Positions 18,986-26,155 of a DNA stretch of 37,483 bases are shown piece after piece. Where the stretch lies: the NCBI GenBank assembly GCA_023254495.1, contig JALRLK010000113.1, positions 1 through 37,483 of the forward strand. Direction: 5' to 3'. Both the position numbers and the translations under genes were made by a program. Within the stretch, counting starts at the first letter, position 1. Each line of letters starts with the position of its first letter. The notes beneath the pieces are model-generated. The model worked only from the letters and a program-made list of their open reading frames with translations, was not told the DNA's origin and made no database searches. Source of the stretch: Marivivens sp. (GTDB taxonomy: Bacteria > Pseudomonadota > Alphaproteobacteria > Rhodobacterales > Rhodobacteraceae).

Positions 18986-19006
18986 GCCCGCACACAAGAT
19001 GTGGGC
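18986..19006 (+). promoter_or_regulatory. Inverted repeat in the leader of the Hint gene
   Basis: GCCC-G-CACA and TGTGGGC can pair around CAAGA, with one bulged G, just upstream of the likely original ATG at 19027. This could be a leader hairpin or an operator. The 161 bases between nrdJ and 19027 hold no other recognisable gene. Confidence 0.3.
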
Positions 19007-19026
19007 AGTTGAGGCAGAGATTTGGC

Positions 19027-19065
19027 ATGAAGACGGGCTTCCAAGGCACGTTTGTCATATCATAG
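19027..19065 (+). other. Original Hint gene start cut by an in-frame amber codon
   Basis: An ATG at 19027, preceded by a GAGG-type site, opens MKTGFQGTFVIS and then meets TAG at 19063-19065. The same frame continues without interruption as SQTELDGRWAAP into the Hint protein. From memory, related Rhodobacterales Hint proteins begin with a very similar N terminus that has Trp (TGG) at this codon. One G-to-A change at 19064 would therefore explain the stop. The comparison is recalled, not computed. Confidence 0.6.
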
Positions 19066-19110
19066 TCGCAGACCGAGCTGGATGGGCGCTGGGCCGCTCC
19101 AAGCCAGGCT

Positions 19111-20106
19111 TTGCGCGTGGGCTCTGTCTGGGTCTGGACTGGCGAGGCCGTGCGTGTCGACGGGCCAGCCGGAGTACTGCCGCTTGGGGCATCTGAAGGC
19201 CATGCCGATCTCCATGCCCGCGCTGCCCTGAGTGTTCGTCGCCTCCTGCGGATGGTCGATGCCGAGGCGGGACGGAAAGACAGCGCTGCCGACAGCGATC
19301 CCCTCTTCGACAAATCCTTCCGCGTGACCGAGGGCCGGGCGACATGGACCATCACCGTTATCGAGACAGGCATCGGACGGCATCCTCTCTTGAAGTTTGT
19401 GGGAGAGATCCCGCCGCGCCATCAGGATCTCTGGGTTGTCTCTCATGATCTGGCCGAAGACGCCTCACAGCGTACGCCGGATGTTTCTGGCGCGGTTCTC
19501 TGTTTCACCCCCGGCACCTCCATCCTCACAATCGAGGGTGCCAAGCCTGTCGAGGCGCTGAGGGAAGGCGATCTTCTTCAGACCAAGGACAATGGGTGCA
19601 AGGAAATCCTCTGGATGGGCGGCCGTCGGGTTTCCGGCGCGCGCCTCATGGTCAGCCCGCACCTGGCCCCTGTGCGCCTGCGGGCTGGGGCGCTTGACGA
19701 AGGGGTGCCGGACACGGTCCTATTGGTGTCGCCCGATCACCGGATGATGGTGCGCGGGGCCAAGGCGCGTGCCTTGTTCAACACCGACGAGGTTCTGGTT
19801 TCGGCTCGCGACCTCATCAACGACCGCAGCATCATTGTGGATCTTGCCGTCCGCGTAGTAACCTATATCCACCTCATGCTGCCCAGCCACGAGATCGTCT
19901 TTGCAAATTCTGTCGAAACCGAAAGTTTCCATCCGGCCACGGCGGCTCTTGATACGCTTGGGGACGAAGCGCTCGGTCGTATGTATAGCCGGATGCCCGA
20001 ACTGAAGGACAACGTCCGCTCTTTCGGCGACTATGTGCGCCGGGTTCTGTCGCCGTCCGAGGCGGCGATCCTGCGGCATGACGGCCGCGGCAGCTTTGGG
20101 ATGTAA
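19111..20106 (+). CDS. Hint-domain protein (Hedgehog/intein type), probably N-terminally disrupted
   Basis: The central part is a Hint fold of the Hint_2 type common in Rhodobacterales. LCFTPGTSILTIEG (about residues 130-143) gives the block-A nucleophile Cys, followed by PVEALREGDLLQT. VSPDHRMMV near 207 is the block-B-like region, and SHEIVFANSVETESFHP closes the domain. Such proteins may self-process or bind extracellular polymers, but their role is not known. About 100 residues precede the domain and 70 follow it. The coordinates begin at a TTG, the first start-like codon after an amber at 19063. The natural start was probably ATG 19027, so this copy may be a pseudogene, be read from a weak internal start, or reflect a sequencing error. 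No signal peptide is visible. Confidence 0.65.
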   Translation: MRVGSVWVWTGEAVRVDGPAGVLPLGASEGHADLHARAALSVRRLLRMVDAEAGRKDSAADSDPLFDKSFRVTEGRATWTITVIETGIGRHPLLKFVGEIPPRHQDLWVVSHDLAEDASQRTPDVSGAVLCFTPGTSILTIEGAKPVEALREGDLLQTKDNGCKEILWMGGRRVSGARLMVSPHLAPVRLRAGALDEGVPDTVLLVSPDHRMMVRGAKARALFNTDEVLVSARDLINDRSIIVDLAVRVVTYIHLMLPSHEIVFANSVETESFHPATAALDTLGDEALGRMYSRMPELKDNVRSFGDYVRRVLSPSEAAILRHDGRGSFGM

Positions 20107-20124
20107 TTCCCGCGTCTTCCCCTG

Positions 20125-20152
20125 TTGACTCGCCCGCAAACCCCTCTATAAG
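20125..20152 (+). promoter_or_regulatory. Sigma-70 promoter of rpsD
   Basis: TTGACT (20125-20130) and TATAAG (20147-20152) are separated by 16 bases, each matching consensus at five of six positions. Transcription should start near 20160, giving a leader of about 90 bases before the rpsD GTG. This is the clearest promoter in the window and suits a highly expressed ribosomal protein gene. Confidence 0.75.
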
Positions 20153-20173
20153 CCGCCTCTCATTGGTGTTGGT

Positions 20174-20193
20174 GGCCCCTGCAAGGGGATGCC
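20174..20193 (+). promoter_or_regulatory. Hairpin in the rpsD leader
   Basis: GGCCCC and GGGG-AT-GCC pair around TGCAA, and a second small stem GGTC-TTT-GACC follows at 20199-20209. Both lie in the predicted untranslated leader. They might mediate autoregulation by S4, but no known S4 leader motif is recognised here. Confidence 0.35.
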
Positions 20194-20251
20194 TGTCGGG
20201 TCTTTGACCAAAGGACAACGCCCTTCGACAACGCAAAGAAGGAGATCAGCC

Positions 20252-20872
20252 GTGACCAAACGCACGTCTGCCAAGTACAAAATCGATCGCCGCATGGGCG
20301 AAAACATCTGGGGCCGCCCGAAATCGCCGGTGAACCGCCGCGAATATGGCCCCGGCCAGCACGGCCAGCGCCGCAAGGCCAAACTGTCGGACTTCGGTCT
20401 GCAGCTGCGCGCCAAGCAGAAGCTCAAGGGCTACTATGGCGACCTGACCGAAAAGCAATTCCGTCGCATCTACGGCGAAGCCGAGCGTGTGAAGGGCGAT
20501 ACCGGTGAGAACCTCGTCGGTCTCCTCGAGCGCCGCCTCGACGCCGTCGTTTACCGCGCCAAGTTCGTGCCGACCGTTTTCGCGGCCCGTCAGTTCGTGA
20601 ACCACGCCCACGTCACCGTGAACGGCAAATCGGTCAACATCCCCTCCTACCGCGTGAAAGAGGGTGATGTGATCGAAGTTCGCCAGAAGTCCAAGCAAAT
20701 GGCCCTGGTGCTCGAAGCCGCCCAGTCGTCGGAGCGTGACGTTCCGGACTACCTCGAGGTCGACCACTCCAAGATGACCTGCACCTTCGTGCGGACCCCG
20801 TCGCTTGCCGATGTGCCCTATCCGGTCATGATGGAACCGAACCTCGTCGTCGAATACTACGCGAAGAACTAA
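20252..20872 (+). CDS. rpsD: 30S ribosomal protein S4
   Basis: S4 binds the 5' domain of 16S rRNA and starts small-subunit assembly. The 206-residue protein has the S4 N-terminal domain ([26 protein letters not shown], counted in two parts around residues 14-39) and the S4 RNA-binding fold near residues 94-155, with [12 protein letters not shown] and [15 protein letters not shown]. The start is GTG 20252, with AAGGAG ending seven bases upstream; the longer upstream frame crosses the promoter and leader. As in many alphaproteobacteria it stands alone rather than in the alpha operon. A strong promoter precedes it and a strong intrinsic terminator follows. Confidence 0.97.
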   Translation: MTKRTSAKYKIDRRMGENIWGRPKSPVNRREYGPGQHGQRRKAKLSDFGLQLRAKQKLKGYYGDLTEKQFRRIYGEAERVKGDTGENLVGLLERRLDAVVYRAKFVPTVFAARQFVNHAHVTVNGKSVNIPSYRVKEGDVIEVRQKSKQMALVLEAAQSSERDVPDYLEVDHSKMTCTFVRTPSLADVPYPVMMEPNLVVEYYAKN

Positions 20873-20892
20873 GGTTTCTCGCTTCAGTTTCG

Positions 20893-20921
20893 GGGCCGCG
20901 CCTAACCGGCGCGGCCCTTTT
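20893..20921 (+). terminator. Intrinsic terminator of rpsD
   Basis: GGGCCGCGCC (20893-20902) and GGCGCGGCCC (20908-20917) form a perfect ten-pair stem with a five-base loop, followed directly by TTTTCGTTT. It lies 20 bases after the rpsD stop. Confidence 0.9.
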
Positions 20922-20975
20922 CGTTTATGGCCCACCGTTTTCGGGCCGCGAACCTACGAAAAGGAGATCCGAGCT

Positions 20976-22406
20976 ATGGCTGCGCAGACCCACAAGACCT
21001 ATCCCACCTACGGCCGCATTGACGGCCCTATCGCGATCATCGGCTTCGGCTCGATCGGCAAGGCAACCCTGCCGCTGATCGAACGTCATTTCGATTATGA
21101 CGCCTCCAAGCTGGTCGTGATCGACCCCAGCGCCGAGAGCAACAACTTCCTCTCGCAGCACGGGATCCGCCATCTTGAGGTTGGCCTGACGCCTGAGAAT
21201 TACCGCGAGGTTCTGGGCGAGGTCTTTGCCGACGGTAAGGGCTTTTGCGTCAACCTGTCGGTGGATGTCTCCTCGCTTGATGTGATGAAGCTCTGCCGTG
21301 AGCTTGGCGTTCTTTACATCGACACCGTGATCGAGCCCTGGGCCGGCTTCTATTTCGAGAGCGAGAACGTGGTGCGCACCAACTATGCGCTGCGCGAAGG
21401 CGTTCTGGCCGAGAAGGCTGCCAACCCCGGTGGCCCGACGGCGGTGAGCTGCTGTGGCGCCAACCCCGGCATGGTCTCGTGGTTCGTCAAGGAAGCGCTG
21501 ATGAAGCTCGTGGCCGATCTGGGCCGCGCTGATACCGAGCCGCAGAGCCGCGAGGGCTGGGGCAAGCTCATGCAGTCGCTGGGCGTCATGGGTATCCACA
21601 TTGCCGAGCGCGACACGCAGGCCCGCCGCCTGCCGCGCCCGCGCGGGGTTTTCGTCAATACATGGTCGGTCGAGGGCTTTATCTCCGAGGGCTTCCAGCC
21701 GGCCGAGCTGGGTTGGGGCACCCATGAAAAGTGGTTCCCCGAAAACGGCCACAGCTATGACGAAGGCTGTCAGGCCGCGATCTGGCTGGATCGTCCCGGC
21801 GCCATGACCCGCGTTCACACCTGGTGCCCGACGCCCGGCCCGCAGTTCGGCCTTTTGGTGACCCACAACGAGGCGATCTCGATCTCGGACTATTATACCG
21901 TTGGCGCCGCCGGTAACCCTGAGTTCCGCCCGACCTGCCACTATGCCTATCACCCGAGCGATGATGCGACCCTGAGCCTTGACGAGATGTTCGGCTCGGG
22001 CCGCCAGCAGACCCTTCACGAAATCCTTGCCCCCGACGAGATCGTCGAAGGCATCGACGAACTGGGCGTGCTGCTCTACGGCCACGAGAAGAACGCGCTC
22101 TGGTATGGCTCACGCCTGTCGAACGCCGAGGCCCGCACCCTTGCGCCCTATCAGAACGCGACGGGGATGCAGGTCAGCAGCGCGGTTCTGGCGGGTATGG
22201 TCTGGGCGCTTGAAAACCCGACCGCTGGCATCGTCGAGACCGACGAGATGGACCACAAGCGCTGCCTCGAGGTTCAGCGCCCCTATCTCGGGCCGGTTGA
22301 GGGCCACTACACCGACTGGACCCCGCTGCAGGACCGCTGGCAGCAGTTCAACGAAGATATCGACGAGTCGGACCCCTGGCAGTTCCGCAACGTTCTGGCG
22401 TCGTAA
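20976..22406 (+). CDS. hss: Homospermidine synthase
   Basis: This enzyme makes the polyamine homospermidine from two putrescines, or from putrescine and spermidine, with NAD+ as recycled cofactor. It belongs to the saccharopine dehydrogenase-like fold. The 476-residue protein opens with a Rossmann motif IAIIGFGSIGKATLP (19-33), then the conserved CVNLSVDVSS, DTVIEPWAGFY and CCGANPGMVSWFV segments. Later come TWCPTPGPQFG and NATGMQVSSAVLAGMVWALENP, as in the family. ATG 20976 has AAGGAG at good spacing. A GGCCC/GGGCC stem at 20929-20947 lies between the rpsD terminator and this start. A perfect-stem terminator follows the gene. The assignment is strong from overall family resemblance. Confidence 0.92.
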   Translation: MAAQTHKTYPTYGRIDGPIAIIGFGSIGKATLPLIERHFDYDASKLVVIDPSAESNNFLSQHGIRHLEVGLTPENYREVLGEVFADGKGFCVNLSVDVSSLDVMKLCRELGVLYIDTVIEPWAGFYFESENVVRTNYALREGVLAEKAANPGGPTAVSCCGANPGMVSWFVKEALMKLVADLGRADTEPQSREGWGKLMQSLGVMGIHIAERDTQARRLPRPRGVFVNTWSVEGFISEGFQPAELGWGTHEKWFPENGHSYDEGCQAAIWLDRPGAMTRVHTWCPTPGPQFGLLVTHNEAISISDYYTVGAAGNPEFRPTCHYAYHPSDDATLSLDEMFGSGRQQTLHEILAPDEIVEGIDELGVLLYGHEKNALWYGSRLSNAEARTLAPYQNATGMQVSSAVLAGMVWALENPTAGIVETDEMDHKRCLEVQRPYLGPVEGHYTDWTPLQDRWQQFNEDIDESDPWQFRNVLAS

Positions 22407-22415
22407 AGCCACGAT

Positions 22416-22446
22416 GCGCGGCGGGATTCCCGCCGCGCGCTCTTGT
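22416..22446 (+). terminator. Intrinsic terminator of homospermidine synthase
   Basis: GCGCGGCGGG (22416-22425) and CCCGCCGCGC (22429-22438) form a perfect ten-pair stem with an ATT loop, ten bases after the stop codon. The following GCTCTTGTCT is only moderately T-rich, so termination may be incomplete. Confidence 0.7.
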
Positions 22447-22501
22447 CTCTGGAAAGCGCCCGTTCGCCTCGCTATGAGGGTCCGAACGCGACGAGAGACA
22501 A
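22443..22501 (+). promoter_or_regulatory. Separated inverted repeat that could mask the hisC ribosome-binding site
   Basis: TTGTCTCT (22443-22450) is the exact reverse complement of AGAGACAA (22494-22501), and the second arm covers the likely ribosome-binding region just before ATG 22503. If both arms are in the transcript they could pair and limit translation. The promoter of hisC is not identified, so whether the first arm is transcribed with hisC is unknown. Confidence 0.3.
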
Positions 22502-22502
22502 A

Positions 22503-23588
22503 ATGGCCAGCAAGATCAAACCGCAACCCGGTATCATGGATATCGCCCTCTATGTGAGCGGCGAAAGCACGCTTGCGGGCCGCAAGGACGTTTTGAAACT
22601 CTCGTCCAACGAAAACCCCTATGGTCCGTCTGACAAGGCCAAGGTGGCCTTCGCGCGAAACGCGCAGGCATTGCACCGTTATCCCTCGACCGATCACGCC
22701 GCCCTGCGGGCTGCGATTGCCGAAGTGCGCGGGCTGGATGCGGAGCGGATCATTTGCGGCGTGGGCTCGGATGAGGTCTTGCAGTTCATCGCTCAGGCCT
22801 ATGCCGGCAAGGGCGATGAGGTGATCTATACCGAGCACGGCTTCTCGATGTATCCGATCCTCGCCAAGTCGGTCGGCGCCAAGCCGGTCGAGGTGGGCGA
22901 GACTGATCGGGTCGTAGACGTGGACAAGATCCTCGCTGCCTGCGGCCCAAAGACGAAGATCGTCTTTATCGCCAATCCGGCGAACCCGACCGGCACGATG
23001 ATCCCCGAGAAAGAGGTTCGCAGGCTTGCCGATAGCCTGCCGGCACAGGCAATTCTCGTCCTCGACGGGGCATATGCCGAGTTTGTGGATGGCTACGATG
23101 GCGGCGCATTGCTCGTGGAGAGAAGCGACAACATCGTGATGACCCGGACCTTCTCCAAGATCTATGGCCTCGGCGGCCTGAGGATCGGCTGGGGCTATGG
23201 TCCGAAAGCGATCATCGACGTGCTCAACCGCGTGCGCCAGCCCTTCAACCTTTCGGAGACCCAACTGGCCACGGCCGAGGCGGCGATCCGCGATGTTGAG
23301 TTCACAGAAAAGTGCCGGACCGAGAACGCCCGCTGGCGGGAATGGCTCGTCAAGCAGCTGCGCGAGCTGGGGCTCGAGGCCGACACTTCGACCGCGAACT
23401 TCGTGCTGGCCCGCTTTGCCTCGGCGCAAGAGGCCGAAGGCTGTGATGCCCATCTGAAATCCGAAGGCATTATCGTCCGGCGTGTTGCGGGCTATAAGCT
23501 CCCTAACTGCCTGCGGATCACCGTGGGCGACGAATCCGCCTGCCGCCGCGTGATCCACGCGATTGGCCAGTTCAAAGGGGTCCGCTGA
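22503..23588 (+). CDS. hisC: Histidinol-phosphate / aromatic aminotransferase HisC
   Basis: This is a class I/II PLP aminotransferase of the HisC family, converting imidazole acetol phosphate to histidinol phosphate. The 361-residue protein shows [11 protein letters not shown] (33-43), the ANPANPTGT motif (158-166), the DGAYAEF segment (188-194) and the PLP lysine Lys219 in [17 protein letters not shown]. The start is ATG 22503 ([10 protein letters not shown]); a frame opening 20 codons earlier lacks a good ribosome site. Its TGA overlaps the ATG of tyrC by one base (TGATG). That coupling to a prephenate dehydrogenase suggests it also transaminates aromatic keto acids, as described for the hisH/tyrC pair of Zymomonas mobilis. 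It lies far from hisS-hisZ-hisG. Confidence 0.92.
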   Translation: MASKIKPQPGIMDIALYVSGESTLAGRKDVLKLSSNENPYGPSDKAKVAFARNAQALHRYPSTDHAALRAAIAEVRGLDAERIICGVGSDEVLQFIAQAYAGKGDEVIYTEHGFSMYPILAKSVGAKPVEVGETDRVVDVDKILAACGPKTKIVFIANPANPTGTMIPEKEVRRLADSLPAQAILVLDGAYAEFVDGYDGGALLVERSDNIVMTRTFSKIYGLGGLRIGWGYGPKAIIDVLNRVRQPFNLSETQLATAEAAIRDVEFTEKCRTENARWREWLVKQLRELGLEADTSTANFVLARFASAQEAEGCDAHLKSEGIIVRRVAGYKLPNCLRITVGDESACRRVIHAIGQFKGVR

Positions 23589-24508
23589 TGGCTGTGATCT
23601 ATGACCGTGTCGCCCTGATCGGCCTTGGCCTGATTGCCGGCTCCATGTCGCTTGCCATGCGCCGCGATGGCTTGGCAAAAGAGGTCGTGGGCTATGCCCG
23701 CTCCGCCGAGACCCGCGCCACCGCCCGCGAGATCGGCCTTGTCGATCGCGTCTGCGATAGCCTCGCCGATGCTGTGAAAGATGCCGACCTTGTGGTTTTG
23801 GCCGTGCCTGTCGGTGCGATGGGCGCTGTTGCCGAAGAGATGGCCCCCTTCCTCAAGCCCGGCGCGACCGTGAGCGATGTAGGCTCGGTCAAAGGCGCAG
23901 TGATCGTCGCCGTTGGCCCGCATATCCCCGAAGGCGTCGATTTCATCCCCGCCCACCCGCTTGCCGGTACCGAACATTCGGGGCCCCGTTCGGGCTTTGC
24001 CGAGCTCTTCGAGAACCGCTGGACGATCCTCGTCCCGGGCGAGGCGGGGCCGGAGGCCGTGGCCAAGCTGCGGGCGCTTTGGGAAGGGATGGGAGCGAAT
24101 GTCGACGAGATGGACGCCGATCACCACGATCTTGTCCTCGCTGTCACCAGCCACACGCCGCACCTCATCGCCTATACGATGGTGGGCGTGGCCGACGATC
24201 TGCGGCGCGTGACCGATAGCGAGGTCATCAAATATTCCGCCGCCGGTTTCCGCGATTTCACGCGGATTGCCGCCTCCGACCCGACCATGTGGCGCGACGT
24301 CTTCCTCAACAACAAAGAGGCGACGCTGGAAATCCTCGGCCGCTTCACCGAAGAGCTTTTCGCGCTGCAGCGGGCGATCCGCACCGGCGATGGCGACCAT
24401 CTGCACGCCTATTTCACCCGCACCCGCGCCATCCGCCGGGGGATTATCGAGGCGGGGCAGGATACCTCTGCGCCCAACTTTGGCCGGGTGCCGGAAAAGA
24501 AGAGCTAG
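23588..24508 (+). CDS. tyrC: Prephenate/arogenate dehydrogenase (cyclohexadienyl dehydrogenase)
   Basis: This NAD(P)-dependent enzyme performs the oxidative decarboxylation step of tyrosine synthesis. The 306-residue protein opens with the nucleotide-binding GLGLIAGS (12-19). SDVGSVKG (96-103) and HPLAGTEHSGP with His123 and His130 provide the active-site region. The helical C-terminal dimerisation domain is complete and no ACT domain is fused, so feedback control would have to act on the catalytic domain. It is translationally coupled to hisC. The gene ends on the palindrome CTAG: its TAG and the TAG of the convergent DUF2125 gene share these four bases. Whether prephenate or arogenate is preferred cannot be told. 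Confidence 0.9.
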   Translation: MAVIYDRVALIGLGLIAGSMSLAMRRDGLAKEVVGYARSAETRATAREIGLVDRVCDSLADAVKDADLVVLAVPVGAMGAVAEEMAPFLKPGATVSDVGSVKGAVIVAVGPHIPEGVDFIPAHPLAGTEHSGPRSGFAELFENRWTILVPGEAGPEAVAKLRALWEGMGANVDEMDADHHDLVLAVTSHTPHLIAYTMVGVADDLRRVTDSEVIKYSAAGFRDFTRIAASDPTMWRDVFLNNKEATLEILGRFTEELFALQRAIRTGDGDHLHAYFTRTRAIRRGIIEAGQDTSAPNFGRVPEKKS

Positions 24509-25488
24509 AAGCTCGGCAAATAGCCGATCGGGAACATCCCGAGCCAGATTTGCCCCTTTTCGATCGTTAGCGGGACTTCGACAGTCTCCGCCCTTTGAGC
24601 GAAGCTCGCGCCGACCGATCGCCATGTCTTTTCGTCGGCTGGGTGGATGAGGCCCGCGTTGACGCCGAGGCTCACCATCCGGTCCCAGCCGGTGACCTCG
24701 ACGGTGATCTTGCCACTTGGCTGACCGCCTTCAGAGGTGAGCGCGCCGCTGACCGACATGACGAGATCTCCCCAAACAAGGCGCATTTCCTTGAGGTCGA
24801 GGCCAATGAGAGCGGGCGTCGGGCCTGTCAGAGCGGAGGAATCAAGTGGGCGGTCGAAAGCCAGTGCCGCATCAAATTTCAGCATTTCGATAGAGGCGGG
24901 TAGGTCGGCCTTCGGATCAAACTGTGTGCGCATCGCAAGAGGAAGGACAAGCTCGCTCGTATCGAGATAGGCGTCATAGCCCAGCCCGTCTTCCGAGGCG
25001 GATCGCATGGCGACAAGGGCGCGGTCGGCGGAGGCGGCCCAACCTGTCTTGGATTGCAGGCCCACGCGTCCGACCTCGACCGTCGCTGTCTGGAGTGCAG
25101 GGTTTGTCGAAACTGTGACCGTAGCCGAGGCCCGCATCCCCTCCGAACTGATCGTGATCGAATCCCCGCCGATCCGAAGGCGCTGGTCCTCGGGCCAGAC
25201 GGCGATCACCTTGTTCGGCTGATAGCTGAGGGAAAGGAGCTGAAAGATCGGGGTCTGCCAACCGAATTCGCCGCTGGGATCGGCCAGATCGAGACCCGTC
25301 AGGGTCGTATCGAACCGCGAGGGGAAGCCACGGGTTTCCAGGCTTTCATAGCCGACCTGCCAGCCGTTGTCGGAAAGGTGCTCAAGAAATGCAGCGCCCT
25401 GTTTCTCGACCGCTCTCTGCCCAACATACCAGTAGCCGCCCCAAAGAGCCGCCAGAGCGAGGGTCACGATAAGGAGAAAGCGCATCAT
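24505..25488 (-). CDS. DUF2125 domain protein, membrane-anchored
   Basis: This 327-residue protein of unknown function belongs to the alphaproteobacterial DUF2125 family. The N terminus has two basic or polar residues and then a strong hydrophobic helix (LLIVTLALAALWGGYWYVG), which could be an uncleaved anchor. The rest is rich in beta strands and has no cysteines or catalytic motif I recognise. Conserved-looking elements are ETRGFPSRFDTTLTGLDLAD near residue 50 and the final LWGMFPIGYLP-like strand. The start is one of two adjacent ATGs (25488 or 25485), with only a weak GGAA upstream. A frame beginning 21 codons earlier would put charged and polar sequence before the signal and is less likely. 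It is divergent from the ChaC-like gene, 61 bases away. Confidence 0.8.
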   Translation of the reverse strand: MMRFLLIVTLALAALWGGYWYVGQRAVEKQGAAFLEHLSDNGWQVGYESLETRGFPSRFDTTLTGLDLADPSGEFGWQTPIFQLLSLSYQPNKVIAVWPEDQRLRIGGDSITISSEGMRASATVTVSTNPALQTATVEVGRVGLQSKTGWAASADRALVAMRSASEDGLGYDAYLDTSELVLPLAMRTQFDPKADLPASIEMLKFDAALAFDRPLDSSALTGPTPALIGLDLKEMRLVWGDLVMSVSGALTSEGGQPSGKITVEVTGWDRMVSLGVNAGLIHPADEKTWRSVGASFAQRAETVEVPLTIEKGQIWLGMFPIGYLPSF

Positions 25489-25549
25489 GGGGGTTTCCGG
25501 GTGGTTTCGAACCGCGTTATAGGCAAGCGGCACAACGAGGGCCAGCATC

Positions 25550-26080
25550 ATGCCGCTGTGGATATTCGGCTACGGATCACTTCTCTGGCATCCCGGCTTT
25601 GAGCCGGCCGATCGGGTTCGCGCACGCCTTGCGGGCTATCACCGCAGCTTTTGTATGCTGTCGATCCATCATCGCGGGACGGTCGAGAAGCCGGGCCTCG
25701 TTCTGGCGTTGGACGCGGTCGGCGCGAGCTTTTGCGATGGCTTGGCATTGCGGGTGCGCGAGGGTGAGGAAGAGGCGGTTCTTGCCTACCTGCGCGAACG
25801 CGAGCTGATTTCCTCGGCCTATGTCGAGACTACGGTCAGCCTGTCGCTGGAGGATGGCCGCAAGATCGAGGCGGTGGCCTATGTGATCGACCCCGATCAC
25901 GAGCAATACTGCCAATTCGACCTTGAGGAGCAGGCGCATCGCATCGCGGGCGCGGTCGGTGGGCGGGGGCCGAACCCCGAATATCTGTTCAATACGGCCG
26001 ACCATCTGGCCGAGCTTGGCATCCATGATTCCGACCTCGCGTGGCTTTGTGGTCGCGTCCGGGAGCTGACCGGCAGCTAG
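25550..26080 (+). CDS. ChaC-like gamma-glutamylcyclotransferase
   Basis: ChaC-family enzymes cleave the gamma-glutamyl bond of glutathione, releasing 5-oxoproline and Cys-Gly. The 176-residue protein begins with the family signature WIFGYGSLLWHPGF (4-17), which forms the substrate loop. The probable catalytic acid is Glu85 in AYLRERE, aligned with the family YLxxRE. The conserved GRGPNPEYLFNTADHL lies near residues 137-152. There is no signal peptide, so it acts in the cytoplasm. ATG 25550 follows a GAGG-like sequence. The neighbouring DUF2125 gene is divergent and gives no functional hint. The family is clear; glutathione specificity is inferred. Confidence 0.87.
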   Translation: MPLWIFGYGSLLWHPGFEPADRVRARLAGYHRSFCMLSIHHRGTVEKPGLVLALDAVGASFCDGLALRVREGEEEAVLAYLRERELISSAYVETTVSLSLEDGRKIEAVAYVIDPDHEQYCQFDLEEQAHRIAGAVGGRGPNPEYLFNTADHLAELGIHDSDLAWLCGRVRELTGS

Positions 26081-26093
26081 AGCGACAAAACGG

Positions 26094-26122
26094 TTGGGTT
26101 TCACAATCCGCCCGACTATGCT
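26094..26122 (+). promoter_or_regulatory. Possible promoter of the ExbB/MotB-like gene pair
   Basis: TTGGGT (26094-26099) and TATGCT (26117-26122) are spaced by 17 bases in the 75-base gap before the pair. The matches to consensus are three and four of six, so support is moderate. It implies a leader of about 25 bases. Confidence 0.4.
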
Positions 26123-26155
26123 CACGCCAACAATAACCAGACAGGAACCTGTGCC

